Position numbers and translations under genes: made by a program
From: Anniella stebbinsi
Lineage: Eukaryota; Chordata; Lepidosauria; Squamata; Anniellidae
Direction: 5' to 3'
Length of the DNA: 64,000 bases
Assembly (NCBI GenBank): GCA_029215795.1
Contig: JARDYH010000001.1
Span: forward strand, 115,780,533-115,844,532
Shown: positions 1 to 12,742 of the stretch, one piece after another
How positions within the stretch are numbered: position 1 is the first letter of the stretch
Layout of the letters: each line of letters opens with the position of its first letter
Notes under the pieces: generated by a model
Databases searched by the model: none
Told to the model about the DNA's origin: nothing
The model's input: only the letters and a program-made list of their open reading frames with translations

Positions 1-2061
1 AAACGGTTAATGTTATGATAAGGACAGTGGTACCATAAGATATCCAATATGACATCCTTTGGACTGTTGATCCCTGTTTGTTCATCTTTTTTCCCCTCTT
101 TTGTTCTTAGGGGGGGGTTTTATGCCCCTCACTCTAAATAAAATTTAGTTGGAGACCATGATGCCCCTTAATAACAAAAGAACCATGATGGATTGGACCA
201 AGAATCCATCTAGTCTAACATTCTGTTCCCCCAGCTGTCTGTGGGAAACCCATAAGAAGAACATGAATGTAATAGCACCTTCCCACTTATGTTTCCCAGC
301 AACTGGTATACATAGGCATACTACTTCTGATACTGGAGGTAGCATATGACAATCATGACCAGTAGCCATTAATAGCTTTATTTTAAAGCCATCCAAATTG
401 ATGGCCATCTCTACATCTTGTGGTAGTGAATCCATAGTTTATCTATGCACTGTGTTAAAGAAGTACTGCCTTTATCCATCCCAAATCTCCCACCATTCAG
501 CTTCATGAGATGATCCCAAGTTCTAGTATTATGTCAAAGGGAGAAAAAATGTCTTGCTACCATTTCCTCCACACCATGCCTAATTTTGTACACCTGTAAT
601 AACCTGTAATAGCCTTTCTTCATAGGGGAGTTGCTCCTGTTCCTTCATCATTTTAGTTGCCCTTTTCGGCACTTTTTCCAACTCTGTAGTATCCTTTTTT
701 TGGTGTGGTGACCAGAACTGTTCATAATAGTCCAACTGTAATCATACCATAGTTTTGTACAAAAGCAGTATGATATTGCTAACTTGTGCCTAGTTAGAAG
801 CTATGTAGATTTTTTTTTTAGCAAGGCCTGTCCTATGTGCTTACTAATTTTATCTTTAATCATGCTTTCCACCAGTTTATCCAGAGCAGATGTTAAGCTA
901 ACTGGCTTGTAATTTCCTGAATGCCCCTGAATCCCTTTTTAAAAATTGGTGTTATATTGGCTATTCTCCAGTCTTGTGGTACAGAAGCTGATCTTAGGGA
1001 CTTGTTATATTATTATTGCTATTAGAAGATCAGCAGTTTCCTATTTGAGTTCTTTAAGAACATTAGGATGGTTATCATCTGGGTCCAATTAGCTTTCAGT
1101 TTGTTAATAAGAACAAGAAATCCATCTCTTGTCACCATTATTTGCCTCAGTTCCTCACCCTTCCTTTCTAGTAAAAAAAAAATGGTTCAGGCACCTCGCA
1201 CTAGGTCCTGGGCAGCACCTCTTAGGATTAAGGCCAGGGTCACCTCCCGTCTGGTCAGTTCCATGACTAATTGTTCTACGCACGGTTGTTTAGGGTTCTA
1301 AAAAATGTAATCTCTTTGTTATGACTAGAACATGCATTTATCCAGTCAATATCCAGTCACCCATTTTTACAACATTTCCCCATCTGGATGCCTCCCTGAT
1401 TTCATTTTCCATGTCCCAAGTACTAAAGTACTATTGGAAACCTAGTATTGTTACCCACAATACTTCCATGCCCTCTTTAATGTACTGAGAGACACCATCT
1501 CCAGTACACTTCCCCTGTCCTTCCTGTAGAGTTTATATCCAAAAATGGCAGTATCCCACTGGTTCTCTGTATTCCAGCAGGTTGCCATTATGTGCACCAT
1601 ATCTAGGTTCGCTTTTAAAATCAGGCACTCCATGTTGATGTATGATGCTTGTGTGAAGCCTAACTAGTATTGTCTTCCACATTAAGCGCTGATCTAATTC
1701 CCAGGATTTCCTACATCTCTGTGCATGCTTCTAAATGTCAGGGAATATGACTCTAAGCAACAAAGCATGCAGAGGCACACAAGGCAAATGCACAGGTGTG
1801 TTGTAATGGCACATGCTGTGCATGTGTATTACAGTCATGCACCACTGTGCAGATTTGGAAGTGAATGCCATGCCCCAAACTACTGCAAGAGGCATTGTAT
1901 TCGAATCCAGGTGTTTGTACAGCTTCTCTACCACCACTACACAATTTGGTTCTGACTTCTATCCTGCTTTTCACCAGCTCTTGTTTCACTTAAAATGCAC
2001 CAGTACTCATCTTCCATTAATTAATAACATGTTTTCTGGATGACTTTGTCTGTTTTAACAG
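1..2061 (+). other. DMD: DMD intron 15, 3' part
   Basis: This is non-coding sequence upstream of the first recognised exon. It ends in a normal acceptor (tgttttaacag at 2051-2061). An old CR1 copy on the minus strand fills roughly 470-1650. In 1-470 and 1650-2061 I see no gene or clear repeat. Exon 15 is not in the window. The short open frames here have no recognisable product and are interrupted on all sides. Confidence 0.85.
470..1650 (-). mobile_element. Degenerate CR1 LINE fragment
   Basis: The + strand carries phrases typical of the reverse complement of a CR1 3' half, for example the stretch around 640-740 (ttgcccttttcggcactttt, then tggtgtggtgaccagaactg) and the stretch around 895-990. 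The same phrases occur, better preserved, in the CR1 copy at 34032-36060. This copy has many indels and no long frame, so it is old. The limits are approximate. Confidence 0.7.
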
Positions 2062-2241
2062 ATTCTGAAAAGAGAATTGGAAATCAAGAGACAGACTATG
2101 GACAAACTGAACGCACTCAGCCAAGACCTCCTCTCAGCTGTAAAAAGCAAAGCACTGGCTCAAAAGCTGGAAGGGTGGCTGGAAAAAGTTTCGCAGCGCT
2201 GGGATAGTTTGACACAGAAGATCGAGAGCAGCTCTAAGCAG
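2062..2241 (+). CDS. DMD: Dystrophin exon 16 (end of spectrin repeat 3)
   Basis: This 180-bp exon is in phase 0 at both ends and encodes 60 residues, starting ILKRELEIKRQTMDKLNALS. Dystrophin links cortical actin to the dystroglycan complex under the muscle membrane; this piece is the last part of spectrin-like repeat 3 in its rod. The conserved tryptophans of the repeat are visible (LEGWLEKV and QRWDSL), as is the QDLLSA block shared with the human protein. The acceptor is a weak pyrimidine tract ending aacag and the donor is CAG|gtttgt. The length equals human exon 16 (human residues 605-664). Repeat 3 is less conserved than hinge 2 or repeat 4, so many positions differ from human. Identification rests on length, frame and order with the following exons. 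Confidence 0.96.
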
Positions 2242-2692
2242 GTTTGTCATAACTATTCCCCTGTCAACCGATGACAGTTAAATCATATGCCTCTGAAGTG
2301 ACTGAAGTGAAATTGATGCAGTTTTAAATATTTTTTTCAGTTTGAGTTTGTTTTAGACATGGCCTTTTTCTTGACTAGAATAGGGATGTGTGAAACCAGT
2401 CCTTTTCTCTCCTCAGAGGTTTTCACTTTGTATCCCCAAGCTTTCAGATATTCACAAAAAATCTGTGAAGTGTCCTTATGTTTCCAAACCACTTTTGCAC
2501 TGATGAAGCTCTTGTGTTTTTTTACTCTGATACAACAGTAGTGCCAAATGATGTCCATTCATTCATTCATTCATTATTTATTTATTACAGTACTTTTATA
2601 GTGGTAGGCTGGCACCTGCATATTACAGTTTTATGTGCACAAATGCAGACAGAAAAAAGTGATAGCTGACTGTGCTGGGCTCTCTCGATTAA

Positions 2693-2970
2693 GAGTGTCA
2701 TCACACAGGGGGGAAATCACATTTCCTTACCATTGCTTCTCCACACATGCATTTATCCCTCATTACCTCCTCTTTCGAAAGAGGACGTAAACAACGTGCT
2801 CATGGCCCATTCAGTAGGCCGTTTTCATCGCACTGCTTCTCCTGCACACAGCAGGGGATAGTGGCAAATTCTGTCTCAAAAATAAGTTGGACTTACTGGG
2901 GTATTTTTTTGTCTCACGAAGAAGGCTAGAAGGGGTATGGAAAGCAAATGACGACATGAGAGGGAACCGC
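2693..2970 (+). mobile_element. Partial PIF/Harbinger-like non-autonomous element
   Basis: The sequence after TAA (2690-2692) begins gagtgtcatcacacagggg. It matches, in reverse orientation, the right half of the better-bounded element at 14463-14809. Shared blocks include the ctcctctttcg region near 2770 and the gaaggctagaaggg region near 2920. The other terminus was not found, so this copy is truncated or too diverged. Confidence 0.5.
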
Positions 2971-3599
2971 AAAAATCCATGATGGAGGAGTTGCTGCCAA
3001 CTGAATAATTGGGAGCCTGTACTTGGAGGAAGGGGAGCAAGGTGGAGAGCGCATGTTTGCCTTTTTTAATTGCTGAGATAGTTGCACAATAACACAAGAG
3101 TGCTAATAAAAACATTTAAAATGATGAGGAATCAATTTGCATTTTTTTAAATGGCAGTCAGAAGGACAACCTGTGGCTTATGCCACCTATGTCCCAAATG
3201 TGGAAAAACTATGTAGGGGTTCCCACTATTAGTCCCTTTTTAAAACGTTGAGACTGGGTTTACTGTCTCCATCACAAAACTTTTAATCATGGCTATCTGT
3301 AGCCCTCTGTACCTTTTAGAAACTCACTAGCCTGGGTCCTATGGCATAGATATGGAATTAATGCCACCATTAGAGACAAGAGGAAGAAAACCAATATGTT
3401 TATTAAGGGAATTATATACACAAGGGAAAAAAATGTTGTTTTTCAAGCAATAGGATAGGACAGCTTAAATGTATTCGAAGTAAATATCCCTGGATTCCAT
3501 TCTAGTAGGTACGATAGTCTTTCCCAGCTAATATGCTCTCAATAGCTTTTCCCTCAGTCTAGGTTTCACTAAATTCCACCCCAGCCAATTTCATCAGAC

Positions 3600-3684
3600 C
3601 TTCCAACTGGGTTATTATTATTATTATTATTCCATTTATATACTGCCCCACAGCCGAAGCTCTCTGGGCGGTTTACAAAAATTA

Positions 3685-3719
<35 letters not shown>

Positions 3720-4010
3720 TTTATTTCTTACCCGCCTCTCCATCTGGATCGAGGCGGGGAACAACAACATGATAAAATACATAAAACTGATTAAACATTG
3801 AACATTTAAAAAAAACCCGATCTACAAAATTTAAAACCATAAAAAGCATAAAAACAGATTATAAATACAATATCATTTAAAAACAACTATTCTGGGTCAA
3901 ACCACAACCACAACAACAAAACCCTCAACATACGCTGTTAAATGCCTGGGAGTAGAAGAAAGTCTTAACCTGGCGCCGAAAAGATAACAATGTTGGCGCC
4001 AGGCGAGCTT
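3600..4010 (-). mobile_element. L2-type LINE 3' end(s) with ATT microsatellites
   Basis: Two minus-strand tails lie side by side. One ends in (ATT)n at 3612-3631 next to a short block containing agctctctgggcggtttac. The other has (AAT)n at 3685-3715, followed by the reverse complement of the same 3' UTR seen after the L2 reverse transcriptase at 44640-44700 (cgcctctccatctggatcga). On the minus strand, 3960-4010 reads as the last coding part of such an element (LAPTLLSFRRQVKTF). The copy is 5' truncated. Confidence 0.7.
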
Positions 4011-4748
4011 CGTCCTTCAGACTGGATTCTTCCTTCCCCAGCTCTGAGCACTCTACCTTAAGCCAAAAGCCATTTTCTCCTACACTCTCAGCAACCAACT
4101 CTAATCCCTTTTACAGAGTTTTAAATGACCTTTTTTAAAATCCCTTGGCCAATAATATTCCTTATGGGGCCAATCACATTCCCTCAGGGATTACTCAAAG
4201 ATTATCAACATTACAACAGATGAACGAACAGGTGAAGATACAGTGTTTCTTCACAAGAAAGAAGGAGACTGATTAGCTGTACTCTCTGATCAAGAACTCA
4301 GCCACTCCCTGGCCCCATACTGTGGAGGAGCCAAGAGGGAGGAACGTATGAGGGAAGAGGAGGATGGCTGTCAGCTCTAACCCTGTCTGACTACCAGCAG
4401 CAACATGACTAGCACAAGAAGAAGAAGAAAAGAAAAGTTTCAATGAGCTTAAAAAGGAAAGGAGCTCCACCCACTGCCAGAATAAATTAGTAACCAACTA
4501 TTCTGACACAGCCTTTCCACTATTTTGTTTCTTCCCTCTGTGTGTGTATGTGTGAAGGAGAGACAGGTGTAGTTGTCTCCCAAGCATCACATTTTTTTAG
4601 AAGTCTTGAGGGGAGGGGGCAGGGTAAAATGTTCATTCTCCACCAATAGAGCTCTGTTCCACCTACTCAAAACACAAAAATACTAAATCCCTGATAGTAT
4701 GGAGTGTCCGTTGCAACTTGTAGCTTATAGTGGAAGATCAATTATACT

Positions 4749-5244
4749 GGCTGGTTTCGGACGACACATTAGGCAACAGAGGGGGAAATAGTGTACTGAT
4801 CGTGCGTTAGGTAGGCAGTGCTCCACACATACTGCAACTCCGGTCCTTGTGCATCTAAAAGTTCTGGCGGTCATCTTGGTTGCTACGTCTCCTCCCTCCC
4901 CCTCCCTCAGTCCCCCAGCCATATCCCAGCATGCACTGTGAGTTCTGCTGGCTGTATAGAGCAGCTGGGGGTTTTCGGCTGCTCTGGCCGGCAGAACTCT
5001 ATACCCAAATGGAATAGCCCACTGAGAGAGAGGGGTTGGTTTCAGATGACACTTTAAACAATGGGGCTTCGGGCTAAACAACATGCAAGCCCGTTGTTTC
5101 TCTCCGTTGCTTAATTGGGCAGAATAGTGTACCGTCAGTTGTGTGTGTGTGTGGTGTGTAACCCTCCACACTACACAATAAGCAACACAACTGATGGTTG
5201 CCTCTTTCCCACTCTGTTGATTATTGTGTCGTCCGAAACCAGCC
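4749..5244. mobile_element. MITE-like element with ggctggtttcggacgacaca termini
   Basis: The 20-base terminus ggctggtttcggacgacaca at 4749-4768 recurs in inverted form at 5225-5244. The arms extend with weaker similarity (attaggcaacagaggg against aataatcaacagagtg). A related internal start (ggtttcagatgacacttta) lies near 5038. The 496-bp body has no coding capacity that I trust. No clean target-site duplication was visible, so the superfamily is not assigned. Confidence 0.7.
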
Positions 5245-5369
5245 TCTGTAATGCTTGAAGGTCCCCATATTGAAACACTCAGGGCTGATTCTCATAGAAC
5301 CTTGAGGGTTAACAGGATAAAGCGAATGTTAAAAAATAGATTTCAGAAATGAAAATAAAAGTAATAATC

Positions 5370-5410
5370 ACTTACCTGGGAGTAAACCCATTGAACTCAG
5401 TGGGACTTAA
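5370..5410. repeat. Short squamate-type palindromic element, partial
   Basis: The phrase acctgggagtaaacccattg followed by aactcagtgggacttaat is one half of a roughly 80-bp palindromic repeat. Other copies are at 5905-5965, 21440-21515, 23795-23885, 53038-53095 and 62185-62240. The common core is cccattgagttcaatggg with variations. Confidence 0.55.
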
Positions 5411-5904
5411 TTTTGACATGTCTCAAATTGCACTGGAAACTTTCTTTTCTGAACTGTAGTAGATATAGCTCATGGTGTGAGGATATCTATCTGCAAATAA
5501 CTTGGGCTTGATACCTAAATCATATTTGTAAAATGCAGTAATGAACTGGTACACCTTTGCTTGTTAACTCCTCTCCTTCTAGTCAAAAAATATGGCTCTT
5601 TTATTCAGGTTTCTTTAATATTCCTTCCAATGTAGCTGGCATTGGCAAAATTCATTTCAGGGTGGGGTTAGGGTTAGTCATAGTTGCAATGGGCAGCTAG
5701 TCATCAATTTGGCAAAATGTAGTGAAAGTGGTCATTTGTACTGCACAGGATGCAATTATAGGAGATGAGAAATCATTTTGGTCTTGTTTGTTTAATTAAG
5801 GACTAATTCTGTAGTTTCACTGAGGCAAATGTTCTGTCATACAGTTTGCTCCAAAAACAGCTTTGTATCTGGGGCAATATAGTGTTAAGACTATTGCAAT
5901 AAGT

Positions 5905-5965
5905 ATTACAGCACAATCCTAGGCATGTCCCATTGAGTTCAGTGGGGATTACTCCCAGATAAATG
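5905..5965. repeat. Short squamate-type palindromic element
   Basis: It contains cacaatcctaggcatg, then cccattgagttcagtgggg and attactcccag. It is the same family as the copies at 21440, 23795 and 62185. Confidence 0.6.
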
Positions 5966-6183
5966 GGAGCCTTAGGAAAGTTTTCTTCTTGGAGATTATA
6001 CTTTCTGGAGTATTTACAAAACACAACAGAGAAAGAAGAAATACTGTCATTTTCTCCCTTTAATGTCTATTAAACCCTTCTTTTACAACTAAATACTATT
6101 ATTACTGCTTAATGGCTACCTTAGTATCAACAATATACTATGTGATGCCACATCATGTTAGTGGTTGAAAATGGAAGAGAGAT

Positions 6184-6289
6184 GGTGCCCTCCCAGATCT
6201 GTTGGGCTACAACTCCAAGCATCTCCCAGTTATCCATGCTAGCTGGGGGATACTGGGACTTGTAGTCCATCACGTCTGAAGGGCATGAG
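6184..6289. repeat. Palindromic MITE (ctacaactcc / tgtagtcc type)
   Basis: The left arm (ggtgccctcccagatctgtt, then gggctacaactcc) and right arm (gacttgtagtcc, then cgtctgaagggcatgagg) are inverted copies around a short centre near 6238. Related palindromes occur at 23930-24050 and, split by a CR1, at 49641-50085. Confidence 0.65.
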
Positions 6290-6925
6290 GTTGGAGAAAT
6301 CTGAAATCATTAATTTGCTAGATGCTAAATTTAAAGTTTAGCAGCAATTAAATAAAATAATGTACAATTTCTTATGTATACTCATATCCAATATTAATTG
6401 CATGAGATTAATGTTGGTTAAATTTAATAGAGGTGAAACCACTACTAGTTATATTGAAACTGTTTTGATGTTTTCATGAGAAGATACCTCCAGTGTTTCT
6501 TCAAGTGAAATTTGATGCCAATACAGAGATGCTCAGAACTGCACTCAAAATTTTAATTATATATGGAAATCTAATGGAGCAAATCTGAGTTTGGCTGAGT
6601 GGTCTTTGGAGCTGAGAATCACATGCGCTGACATATCCAGCTACAAAGGCAACCCACCTTAGCCTCTGAGTTCTGTGGAGGGAGTAACCCAGGCTGGGGT
6701 GGACTGGCTGTTCTTCCAAAAAAAAAATCAGCAAACTTGCATTGCTCAGGAAAGTCCCACCTGGGTTCCCTCAAATGGACTGAGCTTGTTGCCCTTTGAC
6801 AGATACACATGAGTAGGAGTTCTCCAAGCATGGTAAACATTCCAAACTCAGAATGCAGCCTAGATGTTGCCTTTTGTGGCTTGGTTTGCAAAGAGCAGTG
6901 AGTAGGCTGGCTTTGGGGGAGTCTT

Positions 6926-7333
6926 GACAGCATTGCTTTGCTGCTTGTTCCTTCAAAACCCTACAGCATTGCAGCTGCGAGGTAGGAGTGGCAAATCCCC
7001 ATGGCAGGAGGGAGCACAGGGTTTCTGGGCAGCACCAACAGCCATTCAGTCCGTTCCGTGCCCTCTGCCCAGCCATCACCCCAACCTGCCATGGGTCTAG
7101 ATCTGCCCCTAGAATGCCCCCACCCTCGATGCAAAGCGAGATCACCACTGACAGATGAACAAAGAAGGTGGTGACCTCGGAGTAAATGAAAAAGTCACAG
7201 TAAATCAGCGACTTTTTAAGTGCGCAGTTTCAGGGGAAATGCCCGTGGTGGGTGCGACTTGGCAGCTGTTTCGTATAAACTATGCAGCACTGCTGCACGT
7301 TCACCATGGGGTATACAGGATGTATAGACAGCC
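6926..7333 (+). repeat. Dispersed repeat, copy 1
   Basis: This region is similar over about 400 bp to 30835-31216 in the same orientation. Matching blocks include attgctttgctgcttgttcc, the ggtggtgacct region near 7169, gcgactttttaagtg near 7208, and the end tatagacagccc. The open frames here differ between the two copies, so they are not conserved genes. The family is not recognised; the ends suggest a DNA transposon, but no terminal repeat was seen. Confidence 0.65.
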
Positions 7334-9919
7334 CCTTTGTCTCTTTCCTTCCTGTGTGAAGCCATGGCAGCCAAAAAACGGGAGTATCAAGCCTCCACAT
7401 TTGCTGGGTGAGGAGGGTTTCCATGGGCAGGAGAAAGCTGTGTTGAATTTTGATTGGAGTGGATATGACCAGAGCTATTTTCTGATATATATTTTTTTAG
7501 ATAATAGTTCAGCTTATTTCCAAGATAATCTGAGTTGAGCCATTGGTGCTTACTGATTTCTAATATTTTTCAAAGATCATTTATGTTCCTAAGGCTGTCT
7601 CTGTCTCTGAACTACATTTAATTATTTCAATAAGATAAATATTGCCTTGAAATTAATAGCCAAGCTTTCTTTTGAAGCATATTATATTGCATTTTTCTTT
7701 TTCTTGGCTAAGCTATAAATTATTACTTTTACTACTCTGAAATATGAATAAGCCTCAGCATTCTGTGCACTATGATTTTACACATCTAACATATGTTGAT
7801 TGGAATACATGCCGTAAGAAGAGAGATGGGGAACTCCCACAGGAGAGCGGTTTCCCAGCCTGACACAGAGTAATAGCAAGCCCTTGTTCAAGCTACAGTT
7901 GACAAATTGTCAGAAAAGTTATAGAAAAAAACCCTATTTTGTTTGAGATCTCCATGGGGTCAATTAACATCAGGGATACAGCACCAATTGTTCCCACTAT
8001 GACCTCCAAGGGCTGGATGATGTCAGTGGGCATGGCTGTACCCTGTGACATCATCATCCCGTCCTGCCCCACCCACCCTGCCCTGCCCCACCCATGTTGC
8101 CTTTCTCCATTCTTGAGGCATGGAATTCTGTGCCTCACAGCATGAAGAAAGGGATGCAGCCAGTGCTGAAAATAGCAGCTGCTTGCTTCTCCCATCACCA
8201 GTCAAGTTCCTGCCTTTACACAGGAAATGCCACTCCAAAGAGCTTGGCTGCTACTATTCCTCCCAGCACTGGTCGAGTCCATTTTCAGGTGGTGCATGAA
8301 GCCACAGCTGGTTCTGGGAAGAGCAAGCATTCCTCCCAGTGCCAGTTGAGTCCCTGTCCCCATCATTGCACAGCATCCTCATGGGGGAAGTACACACCAC
8401 ACAAAACCACTTCTCCTAGTAACAGTACCAAATCTCCTGCTGCTAACATTCCCACTGCTGTGAGAGAGGAGCAGCACACAGGTGAATCCTCATAGTTATC
8501 TCCAGTCTCAGATTTGTGATGACCATAGAGATTCCTCCAAGGGAGATCTTGGATTAGAGATAATAGCAGGGGTTCCTCCAATGATTGGTCCTTGGAGGCT
8601 GGATTTTCCATATTACTGGGTACATATTTAATGTGCCCCACATGTAAACATGTGGTCACATAGGGAAAATGCTACATAAGGCCAGGTTCAGGTTCGGTAT
8701 TGATGCCTCCTCCCCAGTTTGTGACTGTGAAATTGTAGGATAATATTTCAGCTATTTTGGGGGATGGGGGTGCCATTTTTAAGGGATGCCCCATTTTGAG
8801 AACCATTTGGGAGCATAAATATAGCCACCACTCCACCCCAAATGGTGCTAGTGAATCCATGGAAATGTTGCCTATGAAGAATTATTTCATACCTGAAATG
8901 TTTTACCTTCACATCTAGTTTCCCTAGCACCTATTGAGGGTTCCTCCTCTCCATTTCCCCATCTATACATCTTCAGTAATTCCCATTATCATGATTGTGC
9001 CATGATTATAGAATTTGCTGCCAAATGTATCCTTGTATTCTCCAACATTTTCCCCATGTAAAGTTGGAGATGCAGCTATTCAGATGGAATTGGATCTGGC
9101 TGTGTAAACTAGGCCAGAATCTCCCCAGCTGATATGTCATGGTACTAGGAATGCCAGGAAAACATCAGAAATACCATATGCCTGGGACATTTGGATATCT
9201 GGCAATAAGAACTTTGGAATTGTTGAATTATTTTCTTTTTCTTTTCTTTCTTTTTTTTGGAGATCAGGAAAGGTTTCAATAGCATGATGGCTGTAGAAAG
9301 AACCTGTCCATGTTCTACACAGTGATGTGTCTGATTTGTTTTGTTCTTGTAGAAGTGGATCAGGAAAATGTTGCTCTGGGGTGTAGGAAAAAGAGCCATT
9401 AATGCAATCAAGAATGCTCCATTTTCATTAGTAAAAATATGCACAGGTCATGTTAGAAGCACACAAAATAAATTGAATGCTTGTGAATAAGTAATGGTTT
9501 CTTTTTTCTTTTTTCTATTTCAATTAGTTCTCCAAAGTATATGCTTTTTCTCTGCTGAAGTAGCCATCTTATGAAGCAAAGAATATGAATACATAACATA
9601 CATATTTTGTAATTTGTTTCACAAAGCTGAGCACCAGGGTTTTCACCTTTGTTTCCTTGCCTTGATGTAAAAAGTACTATAAATACATTCTATTTAGACT
9701 TCCTTCTGATTTTGATATTGACTTTTTCATATGTCTTATTCACCTACCATGAGTCAGATAAAACAATTTGGTTTGAGTTCAATACAGTGTTGTTTTGTTC
9801 TGAAGGTCAACCTGTGAACAAGGAAGAGCAGTTTCTCATTATTTTCTATTGCCACTCCAAACAGTCTTTATTAAAGTCTTTCAAGCAATGTGTGACCTCT
9901 GTTTCAATACTTCTCACAG

Positions 9920-10095
9920 ATTTCACAGGCTGTTGCTACCACTCAGACATCACTAACACAGACAACAGTAATGGAAACTGTAACTATGGTGACCACCAGA
10001 GAACAAATCCTGGTTAAACATGCTAAAGAGGAGCTCCCACCACCTCCACCCCACAAGAAGAGGCAAATTGTTGTGGATTCAGAAATTAGAAAAAG
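9920..10095 (+). CDS. DMD: Dystrophin exon 17 (hinge 2)
   Basis: This 176-bp exon starts in phase 0 and leaves two bases for the next exon. It encodes the flexible, proline-containing hinge 2 of the rod. The frame begins ISQAV and runs through TQTTVMETVTMVTTREQILV and the proline run EELPPPPP to DSEIRKR, which differs from human dystrophin at only a few positions. The acceptor is ttctcacag and the donor AAAAG|gtgaga. The length equals human exon 17 (residues 665-723). It is one of the best conserved segments of the window, as expected for this hinge. Confidence 0.98.
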
Positions 10096-11311
10096 GTGAG
10101 AACCTGAGAAAGTGAGACCTTGAGAGAATATTTGAATCAAAATTAATTGAAAGTGTAAATGTTTCCAATTACTTTTAAGTCATTGATGTGCTGTTATCAT
10201 TATAGCAGGGTTTATTTTTTAATGCTATATAAGACTTTATGGTAAAGATGGGGATGTTGGAAGGAATGCAAAAAAAGGAATTTTGTCCCCCTAACCCACA
10301 CATTTTCTCTGAATACACAACATGTACCTTATTTTACACCAGTTGTTCCTATTTGCTTTTCTTCTTTCAGTGGATTCAGTACAATTCTGTGTTTTTCTTG
10401 TTATGCTAAATGAGCCAGCCAATCAAGGATCACATAGCTAGAATGCTGACATCACAGTTTCAATAACGTTTAGTTATATGTTGATGTCAAGAAAGCCAAA
10501 TAAGAGTGAGGGCAGAAAGCTGTCAGAGGGCCAAATTTGGTTCCCCATCCCTGGTACAAGGTTTTCTACTGCTGTAGGATGCTAAGAGCAAATTTGGACA
10601 TTACATAAAAAATCACGAGCTGAATGCCAAGTGAGATTCACATTCAGCTGTCGATTTTTCTTCATAATACACCTGTGGAAAACAGGCTCTGGAGATGGAT
10701 AGAGCCTCTAAAATTCCTCTTTACGATTTGCCCTCAAATGTTACAGCAAATGCCACAATCTGAATACAGAAATATATTGAGCCAACAATTCTTCTTTACT
10801 AACATCTGCCATTCTTAATGGGTGAGGAAGAGAAGTAGTTGCAGCACTTGGTCCCAAGGCAGGGTCTGAAAACACATGAAGCAGTAATTTTGCTGAAGCT
10901 AAGAAGACTGGTCCTGGTGACTACCTGACTGAAAAAACACCTGGAAGCCCTATGTATTGCTATTCATAAGGTCAGTGTAAGAAGATAAGGATTGGATAGG
11001 GCCAGAAAGAATATTGGTAGGTTATAATAAGTTGCTATGTACAAAGCCCTTTGCAAACATCTTGGGAAAACTTGTCTACATCCTTGGTTTTATGGATAAA
11101 GCTGGTGCAATGAGACCGAAATTTCCCTCCTCAAGTGGAGAACAGCTAACATGGGGAGATGGACCTTCTTCCAAGTCTCAAAGGCAGTCTCCATAGGAGA
11201 AGGGGATCATTCATCAACTTCTAGATGACTTCCTGCCTATCTGTAGGCAAGCAGACTCCTGCAGGGCTCATGAGTTTGTAGAGCCCAGTGGAAGAAGAAG
11301 AAAGGAGAGAA

Positions 11312-11320
<9 letters not shown>

Positions 11321-11348
<28 letters not shown>
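11321..11348 (+). repeat. (GA)n microsatellite
   Basis: An uninterrupted ga dinucleotide run, preceded by a purine-rich imperfect part from about 11291. Confidence 0.9.
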
Positions 11349-11350
<2 letters not shown>

Positions 11351-12645
11351 CACACAGGCCAACTGACTCAGATGGTGGGAGCAGGGATAAATTGTTTCTC
11401 TCAAGTTGCCTTGATTATTCCAACATCACAGGTTCTGGTGGGATTTGAGCATGTTAAGGGCTACTGCTGCAGAGGTAACGTTCCGTGAACCTGCTAGCAT
11501 CACTTTGGCTTTGGAGCTTGTAGACAATTTTCCAGTCAGCAGAACACACAGTTCTTGTTTTTGGAATTATGACAGCCGCAGCTGCACAGAAGAATGAGTA
11601 CTCAAGAGAAGAGACACCTACTACTTTCCCTATGTGGCAGGGAAGGATGGTGCCCAATCTTTCTGCTTCCTCATACCCAATAGCTTCTAGAGCAAACAAG
11701 AAGGATAAACACGTTCCAACTCCTCCACTTCTGGAGAGAGAACATTTATCCTATCCTAGTTATAGGTTAAAGCTGCTATTACATCACTGCCAAAAGCACA
11801 CATTTCTACTCTCTGAGCTAACAGTAATGCCTTCAGAGATAGGGATACAGAGAGTTCTTTCTATGCATGGTTTAGGGATAGTCACAGCTGTCGGAGTGAT
11901 GATAAATGTTGTTCACCCTGTCCTCAAAGTCAAAGAGAATGGTGCAGATCCAGGAGCTGCCAATATTCTCATTTCTGCTCTAGATCCCACTCAGAAAGTC
12001 ATGCCCATTTTATTCCCATAGGTCTCTCCTGTAGGTCCAAACACAGGAGAATGGGATAGTAACATCCCCCTCATCCAACAGAGCTAACTTACCTCTGGAA
12101 CATTTATCTCCATTAACTCACAAAAGGATCAGGTCTGACTCATCCTCCACAGGCCACTCAGGTCAAAAGATATGATAATGATAGGGCGGTCCTGGTGAGA
12201 TATCAAATGTCTCTCTGAGCCCTTCAAAATCCCAGGTTTCTTCTTCAAATGGTTTGGATGCTTTCGTCAGGGAGAGTGGGGAGCTCTCTGAGGATGATAG
12301 TGTTATGGAAAAACCAACCAATTACATTTCTACTCGAAGCCAGATGTCTGCCCTCCAGTGTCATAGCCTGATGGAATTTTTACAGAGGTGGCTATGTAGT
12401 GTGTGTATGTGTGTATGTATGTGTTAGGTGTGTGGTATGACATTGGTATGAAGACCCCCAGATGGTTGGCATTGCCATCACATCATCACATCTGTTGTTT
12501 TTCTAACCATTCACCCTTTGGGTCGGGGTGGTTCAACATCAGTTACGTGTGGCAGGAAAATTGTCTCTCACTCTGCACTCCTATGATGTAGTTTTTGGCT
12601 GAAATGACTAGTTTCCCAGCACCACCCTCTTTTGAAAGGGCTGGG

Positions 12646-12697
12646 AAGAAGAAGAAGAAGAAGAAGAAGAAGAAGAAGAAGAAGAAGAAGAAGAAGA

Positions 12698-12742
<45 letters not shown>
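12646..12742 (+). repeat. (GAA)n followed by (TTA)n microsatellite
   Basis: About 17 GAA units run directly into about 15 TTA units. The TTA part is the tail of the minus-strand LINE end that follows. The open frames across it are simple-sequence artefacts. Confidence 0.95.

Larger units (their letters stand above)
2242..9919 (+). other. DMD: DMD intron 16
   Basis: This 7678-bp intron has donor gtttgt and acceptor ttctcacag. It contains a PIF-like element near 2693-2970, an L2-type 3' end at 3600-4010, an inverted-repeat element at 4749-5244, small palindromic elements at 5370-5410, 5905-5965 and 6184-6289, and one copy of a dispersed repeat at 6926-7333. From 7340 to 9919 I see only AT-rich unique-looking sequence with short homopyrimidine runs (for example 9230-9260) and no gene. 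Confidence 0.85.

Noticed and set aside
4725..5171. A 148-codon minus-strand frame
   Set aside because: It lies inside a MITE-like inverted-repeat element and has no recognisable domain.
11569..12021. A 150-codon + strand frame in intron 17
   Set aside because: It has no splice context or known motif, and AT-rich introns of this size are expected to hold a few such frames. I found no repeat or domain to support it.
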